Part shown: positions 1 to 8,018 of the stretch, one piece after another
Layout: every line of letters starts with the position of its first letter
Numbering within the stretch: the stretch's first letter is position 1
Assembly (NCBI RefSeq): GCF_000725345.1
Contig: NZ_CP008852.1
Location: forward strand, 2,968,001-3,032,000
Direction of reading: 5' to 3'
From: Pelosinus sp. UFO1
Lineage (GTDB): Bacteria; Bacillota; Negativicutes; DSM-13327
DNA: 64,000 bases
Notes under the pieces: model-generated
What the model saw: the letters and a program-made list of their open reading frames with translations, nothing else
Database searches by the model: none
Told to the model about the DNA's origin: nothing
Program-made: the position numbers and the translations under genes

Positions 1-28
1 TAAACCGAGTTCAACACTAAGAGTACAT

Positions 29-130
29 ACTTATAAGAAAAGACTTGGCTTGTGCCAAGTCCTCGGACGCAGGCAGAAGCCTTAGTCGTTCTTACTTGGA
101 ATCAAGAAAGTGTTATACTTTCTGATTCCG
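29..130 (+). repeat. Dispersed structured repeat, copy A
   Basis: A stretch with a hairpin (arms GACTTGG and CCAAGTC), a small AGAA-loop hairpin and a longer hairpin ending in CTTTCTGATTCC. The same order of elements recurs at about 45903-45998 with about 75% identity by eye. Its last 17 bases (114-130) recur exactly at 26782-26798. In all three places a strong hairpin follows a few A residues later. It has no protein-coding look. It could be a small mobile palindromic element or part of an RNA whose 5' end lies outside the window. Confidence 0.6.
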
Positions 131-132
131 CA

Positions 133-187
133 AAAAGCAAAGGTTAAAGAGCGCTAATTAACGCTTTTCAACCTTTGCTTTTTTTCT
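133..187. terminator. Strong, near-symmetric terminator hairpin
   Basis: Arms AAGCAAAGGTT and AACCTTTGCTT enclose an A/T-rich inner stem. A T run follows on the plus strand and an A run precedes it, so it could end transcription from either side. It lies downstream of the minus-strand nifB. The rest of 188-324 shows no gene or recognisable signal. Confidence 0.7.
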
Positions 188-324
188 GAATAACAGTTGC
201 TCCATCTTAATCAACGTAGAATAAATTCAATTTCACTATATACTTACCCAGGATACTATTGTAATCGTCGCGCTGATTAATAAACTCTGAAAAAATAAAA
301 TTACTACCTCCTCAATATTAGGTC

Positions 325-1593
325 TCATAATAACACCTTATTTGTCAATTGATTCACTGTGTAAGATAAACCATTCTCTACAGTATCACAGTACTCTACA
401 CTGTAAATTCCTTTTGCCCCTAATTGTAGTTTTGCATGATACCCAATACGCATTGTTAAAACAGCATCGCAATCTTGTACAGATAGAATTGTACCCTCTC
501 TTTTTGATTCGTCATTATCACACTCTTCCATACCCTGACAATATTGTTCTACTGCTCGTTTTTCTAATACCTGAAAGTCATGACCATCACCTTGATAAAT
601 AATAAATTCAGCAGCATGGCCAAAATGCTGATCAACAAGTTTGCCATACTTAGATGTGACAGCAATTTTATATTGTTTTTCCTCTACCTTGGGTGTCCTT
701 ATCTTTGGTGTTTGTCGGTTGCACATACGAAATTCTTGTGAACGATCTTCCCCCAAAAGTCCAATAGCATCCGCTCGGCATTGCTTACAATGCCTCATTT
801 GCTGAATATCGAGTTGGCAAGTATTCCTAAGATCATTAATATCTTTCATACTGGTTTGAGGGAATTCTTCAAAAGCACTACCTGGAGCAGGAATCAACGG
901 CATAATATTGGTAATAAAGGCACCAAGTTCTTTTACTTTCTTCACTACCTCAGGTATATGATGGTCGTTGATACCTTTTATCATCACAATATTAACCTTG
1001 ACTAGTACTCCACGTTGGGCTAGGTATTCGATACCTGCCAATTGATTTCTCGAAAGTAACTCTGCTGCCGCAGATCCTTCATAAATTTTCCCTTTATAAG
1101 AAACAAATTTATAAATTTTTGCTCCGATTTCAGGATCTAGTGCATTGACGGTCACTGTCACATGATGAACCCCTAGGGCAATAATTTCACTTGCATATTC
1201 TGGAAACATCAGCCCGTTCGTTGATAAACAAAATGTGACATCTGTGTTAGTTTCTTTTATTTTTTCAATTGTCGCCTTAGTATATTCCCAATTTGCCAAA
1301 GCATCACCTGGGCCAGCAATACCAACTACAGTTAGCTGGTCAATCTCTCTTTTTACCCAAACAAATTTTTCTTTGGCCAAATCTGGTGTTAAAACCTCGC
1401 TAGTTACGCCAGGCCTACTTTCGTTGACACAATCAAATTTCCGATTACAATAATTGCACTGTATATTACAATTAGGCGCTACTGGCAAATGGATGCGCGC
1501 ATATTTATTGTGTGCATCAGCGGAATAACAAGGATGTTTTTTTGTTTTCTCTAAGATCTGATCACTTATCAAATTAGGGGAAGGGTTAGTCAT
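325..1593 (-). CDS. nifB: NifB-type radical SAM cofactor-assembly protein with C-terminal NifX-like domain
   Basis: NifB is a radical SAM enzyme that builds the carbide-containing Fe-S core (NifB-co) of nitrogenase-type cofactors. The 422-aa protein has the HPCY motif at 20-23, the SAM cluster Cys42/46/49 (CX3CX2C), the ESRPGV motif at 58-63 and an AGPGDALAN stretch, all typical of genuine NifB. The last ~115 residues (from the YKIAV segment) form the NifX/NafY-like cofactor-binding domain common in full-length NifB. The ATG has AAGGAG nine bases upstream. It follows nifH copy 1 and has a two-hairpin leader in the junction. It is the only intact nifB here, so it probably serves all four DK pairs (inference). 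nifE and nifN are absent, which agrees with DK enzymes that use NifB-co directly. Confidence 0.93.
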   Translation of the reverse strand: MTNPSPNLISDQILEKTKKHPCYSADAHNKYARIHLPVAPNCNIQCNYCNRKFDCVNESRPGVTSEVLTPDLAKEKFVWVKREIDQLTVVGIAGPGDALANWEYTKATIEKIKETNTDVTFCLSTNGLMFPEYASEIIALGVHHVTVTVNALDPEIGAKIYKFVSYKGKIYEGSAAAELLSRNQLAGIEYLAQRGVLVKVNIVMIKGINDHHIPEVVKKVKELGAFITNIMPLIPAPGSAFEEFPQTSMKDINDLRNTCQLDIQQMRHCKQCRADAIGLLGEDRSQEFRMCNRQTPKIRTPKVEEKQYKIAVTSKYGKLVDQHFGHAAEFIIYQGDGHDFQVLEKRAVEQYCQGMEECDNDESKREGTILSVQDCDAVLTMRIGYHAKLQLGAKGIYSVEYCDTVENGLSYTVNQLTNKVLL

Positions 1594-1654
1594 TTTTCAT
1601 CTCTCCTTCTGTACTAACAGTACTCCTAGGTAAGAACCTAATGTCATCTTATGA

Positions 1655-1711
1655 AATGAAGGCTACAGAAATAGTTACTTTTCTGCAGCCTTCAACTAAT
1701 ATGATCAGCTT
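1655..1711 (-). promoter_or_regulatory. Two-hairpin leader element, copy 1 (nifH1-nifB junction)
   Basis: Minus-strand order: GCU, GA, P1 UCA/UGA, A, GGC, then the terminator-like stem GGCUGCAGAAA paired with UUUCUGUAGCC. It starts about 11 bases after the nifH1 stop and precedes nifB by ~60 bases. The U tract is weak, so partial read-through from nifH is plausible. A TATAAT hexamer overlaps the end of nifH, but I see no good -35. Confidence 0.85.
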
Positions 1712-1722
1712 ATGGTTCTTTA

Positions 1723-2598
1723 TTATATTCCTTCTGCTTTACTGCGTACCTCGCCTGTTTCCATAGCCAATAACTGATCAGCCCATTTAGCAGCCCAATC
1801 TCTTAGCTCGCTAATCTCTAAGGGTGACGGAACTTTTGATTCTGTAGTTTCTATCACTTTTTTCGCAAGACTTTGATATACTTTAGCCTGTTCTGAATTA
1901 GGTGCCGCTTCTATCGTTGTTTTGCCTTGTAGCTCAGATTGGGTTACAGTAACTGAACGAGGAACATATTCCACAACACGGGTCTTAGTTCTAGCAACAA
2001 AATCATCGATGATATCTTTTGCATAAGAAGCATTGATGGAATTAGCAATTAAACCACCTAGCAACGCACCACCTGAATTAGAGTATTTCTGAATTCCTTT
2101 AAATAAATTATTAGCAGCATACATCGCCATAAAGTCTGCCGATGACACTGTAAATACATGTTCAGCAATGCCTTCACGTATAGGAACAGCAAAGCCACCG
2201 CATACTACATCTCCCAAAACATCATAAATAATTACATCTAAATCTAATTCTTCATACACTTTTAATTGTTTTAATAATTGTACCGCAGTAATAATCCCCC
2301 TGCCAGCGCAGCCAACTCCGGGAGCTGGCCCACCAGCTTCTACACAATACACTCCATTAAATCCTTGAAAAATTACATCTTGGGCATTTACCTTATTTTT
2401 TTCTCTTAACGTATCAAGCACTGTCGGAATATAAGTGCCATCTCGCAAAGTATTTGTAGAATCAGCTTTAGGATCACAACCAAACTGCATAACTTTATAG
2501 CCCATCGTCGATAGTGCTGCACTAATATTAGAGGTAGTGGTTGATTTACCAATTCCCCCTTTTCCATAAATAGCAATTTGTTTAATTTTTTTACTCAC
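1723..2598 (-). CDS. nifH: NifH-type Fe protein (dinitrogenase-reductase-like), copy 1
   Basis: A homodimeric ATPase carrying one [4Fe-4S] cluster that delivers low-potential electrons to a D2K2-type partner. The 291-aa sequence shows the P-loop at 12-19 (GKGGIGKS), cluster ligands Cys97 and Cys133, and the Arg100 site that is ADP-ribosylated in some nitrogenases. The start is GTG, preceded by GAGGAGG; copy 2 uses ATG at the same codon. By eye it differs from copy 2 (14030-14905) at about 16 residues, mostly in the last 90. Its own promoter and two-hairpin leader lie upstream. With no standard nifDK in the window, its likely partners are the nitrogenase-like DK pairs here, but a canonical nitrogenase elsewhere cannot be excluded. 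Confidence 0.92.
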   Translation of the reverse strand: MSKKIKQIAIYGKGGIGKSTTTSNISAALSTMGYKVMQFGCDPKADSTNTLRDGTYIPTVLDTLREKNKVNAQDVIFQGFNGVYCVEAGGPAPGVGCAGRGIITAVQLLKQLKVYEELDLDVIIYDVLGDVVCGGFAVPIREGIAEHVFTVSSADFMAMYAANNLFKGIQKYSNSGGALLGGLIANSINASYAKDIIDDFVARTKTRVVEYVPRSVTVTQSELQGKTTIEAAPNSEQAKVYQSLAKKVIETTESKVPSPLEISELRDWAAKWADQLLAMETGEVRSKAEGI

Positions 2599-2624
2599 AA
2601 TGATTCCTCCTCATTTTTTAAAAC

Positions 2625-2690
2625 AAAAAAGGTCAGAAAAACAATCCCGAGGGAAAGTTTTTCTGACCTTTGGCTTATTCCAATCAGTCA
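2625..2690 (-). promoter_or_regulatory. Two-hairpin leader element, copy 2 (nifH1)
   Basis: This copy carries the ACU variant: ACU, GA, P1 UUGG/CCAA with loop AAUAAG, A, GGU, then the terminator GGUCAGAAAAAC with GUUUUUCUGACC and a U run. ACU, GGU and ACC all change together relative to the usual GCU, GGC and GCC, which supports the alternative-pairing model. Confidence 0.92.
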
Positions 2691-2713
2691 TACCACTATA
2701 TAATCTTTTATAT

Positions 2714-2742
2714 ATTATACTTAAAATTGACTAAAGATGCAA
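2714..2742 (-). promoter_or_regulatory. Sigma-A-type promoter of nifH1
   Basis: TTGCAT (2737-2742), a 17-base spacer and TATAAT (2714-2719) on the minus strand, about 25 bases upstream of leader copy 2. Confidence 0.75.
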
Positions 2743-2797
2743 GTACCTTATCGCTTTTCATTTTTGCTCAGTCCTCTGGCACATATATATCCATAAA

Positions 2798-3235
2798 TTA
2801 GTTCTTGATGAATGCAGCAACTTTTGGATCTTTCCTTAATTCCGCAAGGTCATCCCCAGTAGGCAGTTGTACCTTGTCACGCTCCACATTAACCAAACAT
2901 AAAAATCCCAAGGGGAATTCCCCATTTGCTTGAAACTGATGCCATGTCTTGGGCGGTATCGTAATTACATCATTTTCTCCAATAGAGTGAATGTTATCTC
3001 CTAAAAGAACCTGGCCAGCACCGCGCAGGATCATAACCAAGTGAACATGTTCATGTCGCTCTAATGATGAGTAACCGCCTGGCTGTACCTCAAAGTAACG
3101 AAGTTGGCAAGTTAGATCCCCCAGCCCATCAAATAAAACCTGACGACTAATGTTTTTAAAGTTTGTACCAGTTTCTTTATAGGCCAAAGAGGACACATTT
3201 TCCCACTTGTAATCTCCAGAATATTTCACTATCAT
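2798..3235 (-). CDS. Small single-domain cupin protein
   Basis: A 145-aa protein with one conserved cupin barrel. Likely metal ligands are in HEHVHLV (about 61-67) and the later PPKTWHQF stretch, which carries the distal His. No signal peptide is visible. Cupins of this size are metal-binding enzymes or sensors; the substrate cannot be read from sequence. It lies about 400 bases downstream of the RuBisCO-like gene and upstream of nifH1 and has no clear two-hairpin leader, although CTGG-CTAA-CCAG at about 3279-3290 resembles a lone P1. It may be co-transcribed with the RuBisCO-like gene. GGGG ten bases upstream supports the ATG. Confidence 0.8.
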   Translation of the reverse strand: MIVKYSGDYKWENVSSLAYKETGTNFKNISRQVLFDGLGDLTCQLRYFEVQPGGYSSLERHEHVHLVMILRGAGQVLLGDNIHSIGENDVITIPPKTWHQFQANGEFPLGFLCLVNVERDKVQLPTGDDLAELRKDPKVAAFIKN

Positions 3236-3492
3236 TATGCTTTTCCCCTTTCTTGTGTTGTAGCACGGCCCGCGGCAACTGGTTAGCCAGCCAATTACCT
3301 ATTATCTGCTACAATTCTTGCTGCTGCCCAGCGGCAACGTGATCAAAATCAGTTATGGCCAGTTCTTTCTGACCCCTATAAGCAACATGTATAAGTTGAG
3401 TCCCCACCAAAGGATAAACGTTTATTTCTACTACTCACCCATATATGCTCTTTCATACCTATCACCTTCTTTTACTAAAATAAGAATATTTA
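3236..3492. other. Non-coding stretch between the cupin and RuBisCO-like genes
   Basis: I see no gene here. It holds a GC-richer patch with several overlapping short inverted repeats (about 3262-3300) and then A/T-rich sequence leading into the MITE-like element. Confidence 0.5.
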
Positions 3493-3602
3493 AACCACAA
3501 AGACACAAAGAACACAAAGTTTTTTTTACAATGGATTTAATTATAAATGTTTTTTTCGTTTCCCTTTGTGTGACGCAATAGCGGCATTGTGTCTTTGTGG
3601 TT
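3493..3602. repeat. MITE-like palindromic element, 110 bp
   Basis: Perfect 16-bp terminal inverted repeats, AACCACAAAGACACAA at 3493-3508 and its complement at 3587-3602. A second pair of CACAAAG/CTTTGTG blocks lies inside around an A/T-rich centre. The size, termini and lack of a credible gene fit a miniature inverted-repeat element. I see no clear target-site duplication. Confidence 0.65.
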
Positions 3603-3640
3603 CGCAAAACTCTTATCGCCAATAATCTATTCCTATCCAA

Positions 3641-4771
3641 CTATACTTTTTCTACTAAATCCAAAAAGTATCGGCAGTTTTTAACTAAATCCGGCCCTTG
3701 CTTAAAGAGCCCACCACCCATTAGAAAGGCGACATCCTTACCATATACATCTAATAGTTCTGGAATACGCTCTATTGTCATGCCACCCCCCGGACTAGGA
3801 AAAATCGATTTTAAGTGTCCCATAGTTTCTTCCGTACCGCGAACAATAGCGCGACATTCGTCAATGCTAAAAGAAAAACGCCCGCCAAAGTTCGGATAAA
3901 TCACGGCATCAGCCCCGGCCAAACGGCTGATTTGCCCATAAAGAGCATAATGAGAAAAGCCAAATCCATAGGCAGAACTTGTTATATAACTGCCTTGAAA
4001 AGCAGGATGGCTAATGATAGGCAAAGCCAAACTATCTTCATCTGACAGCCAGCGCATCGTATCAAGCCCAATCAATGCAGGTGAGGCCAATAACCCGCCG
4101 ACTCCAGCCTGCTTGGCAAATTGCGATCTGGATAAGATTTCATTAGCAGGAGCAGTTATATTTGGCACGTAGATACTGTTGCGTCCAGTTTCACGATTGG
4201 CCTTATGAACAGCTTCGCTACACAGCGTAACACGCTCTTCGAAAGGCGCAAAGGTCTGATTACTAAGGCCGTGATCGTCTTTAATAATATCAATGCCGCC
4301 TACTGCACATCGGTAAACGATATCAGCCAGTTGCACCGAGGTCAATCCCATAGGTTTAATAGCTGCAAACAGCAGTGGGCGGTCGAAAACCCCAAGCACC
4401 TGACGCAGCCCTTCACGTCCAAAGCGCGGCCCCTTAAATACCTTAAGCAGACTATCTGGTAAAATCAATTGATCCACCAGAATACCAGGTTTAATGCTGA
4501 TATTGCCAAATACTACATTTAGCAATTGTGTTAGTTCATTTGCAGCTAGTTCAATCGCATAACTTATAACTACACGGTAACCTTGGTTGCTCTTAAGCGG
4601 CGCAAAGGAGTCAATGCGTCCCACTACTTCATTTTTTATAAAACCTGGTGCCAAAAGTTCATAGGGATATTCAATTGTCTGTTCGACGCAAATATCTTGG
4701 GCCTTAGCGTATGCTTCTTTTTCATTCCCTGTTACATGATAAATTACCGAAAAACGTTCTCCAGAAGTCAT
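3641..4771 (-). CDS. RuBisCO-like protein (form IV)
   Basis: The 376-aa protein has the RuBisCO large-subunit fold: an N-terminal alpha/beta domain to about residue 120, then a TIM barrel. Active-site parts remain: Lys139 in AIKPMGL (equivalent to the catalytic Lys175 loop) and Lys164-Asp165-Asp166 in GGIDIIKDD. The Glu that helps bind Mg in true RuBisCO is His167, and loop 6 is SPGGGMT without the usual Lys. It is therefore not a CO2 fixer. Known form IV proteins act as enolases or isomerases in 5-methylthioribulose-phosphate salvage, and in Rhodospirillum such a pathway feeds methylthio compounds to a nitrogenase-like reductase. A role on a methylthio-sugar fits this locus but is inferred. 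AAGGAG lies ten bases before the ATG. It has its own promoter and two-hairpin leader. Confidence 0.88.
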   Translation of the reverse strand: MTSGERFSVIYHVTGNEKEAYAKAQDICVEQTIEYPYELLAPGFIKNEVVGRIDSFAPLKSNQGYRVVISYAIELAANELTQLLNVVFGNISIKPGILVDQLILPDSLLKVFKGPRFGREGLRQVLGVFDRPLLFAAIKPMGLTSVQLADIVYRCAVGGIDIIKDDHGLSNQTFAPFEERVTLCSEAVHKANRETGRNSIYVPNITAPANEILSRSQFAKQAGVGGLLASPALIGLDTMRWLSDEDSLALPIISHPAFQGSYITSSAYGFGFSHYALYGQISRLAGADAVIYPNFGGRFSFSIDECRAIVRGTEETMGHLKSIFPSPGGGMTIERIPELLDVYGKDVAFLMGGGLFKQGPDLVKNCRYFLDLVEKV

Positions 4772-4861
4772 AGGTTAGACACTCCTTACTTCATTGTAAT
4801 CCTTTTATCAGGTGGGACTTTAATTCTTACTAAATCATCATAGTAGGTGAATGGCCTAGAA

Positions 4862-4923
4862 AAAGCAAAAAGGCTAAGAATATTCTCATCGAATGTTCTT
4901 AGCCTTTAGTTTTCTAATCAGCT
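4862..4923 (-). promoter_or_regulatory. Two-hairpin leader element, copy 3 (RuBisCO-like gene)
   Basis: GCU, GA, P1 UUAG/CUAA with AAAA loop, A, GGC, then the terminator GGCUAAGAA with UUCUUAGCC and UUUUU. About 90 bases separate it from the ATG. Confidence 0.92.
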
Positions 4924-4962
4924 ATTATCTATATTTTTTCTAAAAAGCAATAATTTAAATTC

Positions 4963-4991
4963 ATGCTAACATTTTATGCTTATCATGTCAA
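4963..4991 (-). promoter_or_regulatory. Sigma-A-type promoter of the RuBisCO-like gene
   Basis: TTGACA (4986-4991), a 17-base spacer and TAGCAT (4963-4968). The leader begins about 40 bases downstream. Confidence 0.72.
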
Positions 4992-5050
4992 TATCTAGCC
5001 TTAGATTTGTCAAGAAATAACGCCCATCATCAAATCACTGCTATTTAGAT

Positions 5051-5629
5051 TTATTTATAAGCGTGACGATGGGGTGTGATGACTAAAGCTGGCTGGGTAA
5101 TATCTCCTTCAGGCATACCCTTAGTCTGATTAACTTTTCCGTGCCTTTCCTGTAAAGTTTCGAGTGGACCATAGTCCAATACCCGCATTGGACATGCCGA
5201 AACACAAACTGGTGGCTTACCTTCTGCCAATAATTCACGGCAAAAATCACATTTATCTATTTTTTTAGTTTTAGAATTATACTGGAGTGCATTATAAGGG
5301 CAGCTTCTAGTGCATTTTAGGCAACCTATACACAATTCTTGGTCAATATAAACAATACCATCCTCTATCCGCTTTTGGATTGCTCCAACTGGACAGCTGA
5401 TAGCACAAACTGGATTGATACAGTGATTGCAACTGATAGACAGCCAAAAGGCATAAACCTCAGGAATAACTGCAAAACCCTTTTCTTGATAACCCCCACC
5501 AACAACTTCCGATACTTTACGAAAAAGTTGTCCTACCTCTAAATCATTCTTATCTTTACAAGCAATTTGGCAGGTCATACAACCAGTACAATGTTTTTGT
5601 TCAAAATAAAATGCGAGTTGCTTGCCCAT
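5051..5629 (-). CDS. DmsB-like four-cluster ferredoxin subunit
   Basis: A 192-aa electron-transfer subunit of the DMSO-reductase type. Four cysteine groups are visible: CTGCMTCQIAC near the N-terminus, CNHCINPVCAISC, CIGCLKCTRSC and CDFC followed by CVSAC, enough for four [4Fe-4S] clusters. The C-terminal MRVLDYGP segment is typical of DmsB/PhsB/NrfC relatives. The gene starts three bases after the DmsA-like gene stops, with its Shine-Dalgarno inside that gene, so the two are translationally linked. No membrane-anchor (DmsC) gene follows, which suggests a soluble pair fed from a cytoplasmic donor. Confidence 0.9.
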   Translation of the reverse strand: MGKQLAFYFEQKHCTGCMTCQIACKDKNDLEVGQLFRKVSEVVGGGYQEKGFAVIPEVYAFWLSISCNHCINPVCAISCPVGAIQKRIEDGIVYIDQELCIGCLKCTRSCPYNALQYNSKTKKIDKCDFCRELLAEGKPPVCVSACPMRVLDYGPLETLQERHGKVNQTKGMPEGDITQPALVITPHRHAYK

Positions 5630-5632
5630 GTA

Positions 5633-7939
5633 TTATACCTCTCCTGCTTCATGCTTTTTAATTTGTACTAAATTAGTGTGCTGGGCATTACCAAAGGCTA
5701 ATGGCGTTGGATGGTACTTTGTCAAAGAATTTATACAACCGCGCTCATCAACCCCATGCTCATTTGGTGCCCACCAAGCGCCTTGCGGTATAGATACTAC
5801 CCCCGGCATGATGCGCGGTGTAATTTTTGCGGTTAGCACAATTGTACCACGATCATTGAAAACTTTTACTTTATCGCCATTATTTAGACCACGTTTCGCT
5901 GCATCCTTAGTATTTATCGACACTTGTTGTACTTCCGTTTCTTCCATCCAATCTGAATTATCCAGCGTAGAATGTACGCGACGTTTAGAGTGAGGTCCGA
6001 TACATTGTAGAGGATACTTTTCTCGCAATAGATCTTCTGGTCCCTCCCATGCTGTAACGTATTTCGGTACTGCTGGAATTTCTCGCGGCTGGTTCATCTC
6101 CCATAAACGGGTTGAAAAGATTTCAATTTTTCCAGATGGTGTCGGAAAGGGATTATTTTTCGGGTCTTCGATCTGTTTTTTAAAAGCAATCGCTGGTTCT
6201 GGATATTGCCAATGGTAAACACCTTTTTCCTTAAATTCTTCATAGGTCGGAAAACCAGGATTTTTCTTGGCAGTTTCTTCAACTAAATAGCGCATCCACT
6301 GTTCCAGTGTCTTACCTTCAGTAAATTTTTCCTTAAGCCCTAAGCGCTCTGCTAAATCAGCGATCCAGTCATATCCATTACGACATTCAAAAACAGTGTC
6401 AACGGCTTTGCTTATGTAGAGAGCATAATCGCCGAATCCCCATGGTAAAGTAATATCGTCACGCTCTAGCATGTTATCCGCTGGCAGTAGAATATCGGCA
6501 AACTTAGCACTTGATGTAAGAAATTGATCATTAACAACAATCAGTTCAACTAAACTTTCATCTGCCAATAATTCAGCCGTACCATTCGTATCAGCATGCT
6601 GATTAATTAAACAATTTCCTGCTAAGTTAAAAATGAGTTTAATGTTTGAAGATAATTGTTTAACACCTTTGACACTTAGATCGGCACCCATGCCTTTACC
6701 GCGTTTAATGGCATCGGGCCAACTAAATACAGATATTTGCGCTTTACAAGGATTAGAGGCTGGAATAGAGGCTACAAAGTTAGCCCGGGATTGCCCTCCA
6801 TTACCAGATGCCCAGCCGCCTTTGACACCAATATTGCCGGTTAACGCCGCCAATACGGTACCACTACGCACTACCTGCTCGCCATAAGCATGACGCTGAG
6901 GACCATAGCCTTGTATCAAAGCACCAGGGCGATTCGTTGCATATTCCCAAGCAAGCTGAACAATCGTCTCTACTGGTATACCTGTAATCCGTTCCGCCCA
7001 GGCAGGAGTTTTTGGCGTATTGTCTTCACTTTCACCTAGAATATAACTTTTATAGGACTGACCTACTGGAATTCCTGGTGGCATATGCTCTTCGTCAAAA
7101 CCTAGGCAGTATGTATCAAGAAATTTTTTGTCATGGATATTTTCTGTAATCATTACATAAGCCATTGCATCTAGAAGAGCACTGTCCGTCGTTGGGCGAA
7201 TCGGTATCCACTGATCAGCAAGGGCGGCAGCTGTATTCGAATAGATAGGGTCAATACTGATAATTTTTGCTCCAGCTGCTTTGGCTAATTTAAGGTAATA
7301 GGCTGTATTGGTTCCCCACACTACATCCGCAGGATTCCAACCAAGCAAAATAATCAGCTTGGAATTAACCCAATCTTCTCTGCTATTGCCCGTCCGGGTT
7401 GTACCAAAGGTAAAAGGAGTAGCCATTGACGAACATGCCGAGCTGTAGCTCCCATAATAGGAAAGGAATCCTCCATCTAAACCCATTAAACGTTCCATCC
7501 AGGTACGTTCAGCTACTCTCCCCACATTACCCGTACCATAATTCAAATAAATGGCTTCGGGGCCGTATTGCTGACGAATGCGTTTCGTATGACTCGCAAT
7601 ACTATCTAGTGCTTCATCCCAGGAAATACGTTCGAATTTCCCTTCACCTCGTTTACCTACTCGTTTCATGGGATATTTCAATCGGTCGGGATGGTAAAGT
7701 CGGTCTCGATACCCACGGCACCGCATACATCCTCGCAATTGGAGCATTTCTTCTGTATCTGGATGTTCATTATCCGTAGTTATGCGGACGACTCGCCCAT
7801 CCCGAACATGGGCCTTATTCAAGCATCTTCCACCGCAATTATGCGTACCTGAGGTAGGCACAATCTTTATATCGGACTCCGTCTTTTTCATCACTGTTGA
7901 ACTAGGCTTCTTATCTAATGGTATTTGAGGCTTGGGCAT
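5633..7939 (-). CDS. DmsA-like molybdopterin oxidoreductase, apparently cytoplasmic
   Basis: The 768-aa protein belongs to the DMSO-reductase family and is closest in look to DmsA. The N-terminal cluster region has Cys35, Cys39 and Cys71; the position of the first classical Cys is Gly31, so one normal ligand is absent, though Cys74 is near. A YYGSYSSA motif (161-168) carries the serine expected to bind molybdenum in DmsA. A C-terminal dinucleotide-binding domain follows (PLQCIGPHSKRR onward). There is no twin-arginine signal: the N-terminus is Lys/Pro-rich and lacks a hydrophobic segment. It lies downstream of the K1-D1 pair, upstream of the DmsB-like gene. A reductase for DMSO or another S- or N-oxide that feeds the reduced compound to D1K1 is attractive but inferred. 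Confidence 0.88.
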   Translation of the reverse strand: MPKPQIPLDKKPSSTVMKKTESDIKIVPTSGTHNCGGRCLNKAHVRDGRVVRITTDNEHPDTEEMLQLRGCMRCRGYRDRLYHPDRLKYPMKRVGKRGEGKFERISWDEALDSIASHTKRIRQQYGPEAIYLNYGTGNVGRVAERTWMERLMGLDGGFLSYYGSYSSACSSMATPFTFGTTRTGNSREDWVNSKLIILLGWNPADVVWGTNTAYYLKLAKAAGAKIISIDPIYSNTAAALADQWIPIRPTTDSALLDAMAYVMITENIHDKKFLDTYCLGFDEEHMPPGIPVGQSYKSYILGESEDNTPKTPAWAERITGIPVETIVQLAWEYATNRPGALIQGYGPQRHAYGEQVVRSGTVLAALTGNIGVKGGWASGNGGQSRANFVASIPASNPCKAQISVFSWPDAIKRGKGMGADLSVKGVKQLSSNIKLIFNLAGNCLINQHADTNGTAELLADESLVELIVVNDQFLTSSAKFADILLPADNMLERDDITLPWGFGDYALYISKAVDTVFECRNGYDWIADLAERLGLKEKFTEGKTLEQWMRYLVEETAKKNPGFPTYEEFKEKGVYHWQYPEPAIAFKKQIEDPKNNPFPTPSGKIEIFSTRLWEMNQPREIPAVPKYVTAWEGPEDLLREKYPLQCIGPHSKRRVHSTLDNSDWMEETEVQQVSINTKDAAKRGLNNGDKVKVFNDRGTIVLTAKITPRIMPGVVSIPQGAWWAPNEHGVDERGCINSLTKYHPTPLAFGNAQHTNLVQIKKHEAGEV

Positions 7940-8018
7940 TTATCATTTTTCCTTTCAAAAGCACTATGGAATATATCAAAATTCTGTCACATTTTTTCAT
8001 TTAGATAAGATTCGAGCA

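Noticed and set aside
3262-3300. Possible degenerate leader ahead of the cupin gene
   Set aside because: A CTGG-CTAA-CCAG hairpin is present, but the following stem is weak and lacks a U run.
3431-3640. Open frame of 69 codons
   Set aside because: It lies on the MITE-like palindrome and reads low-complexity sequence.
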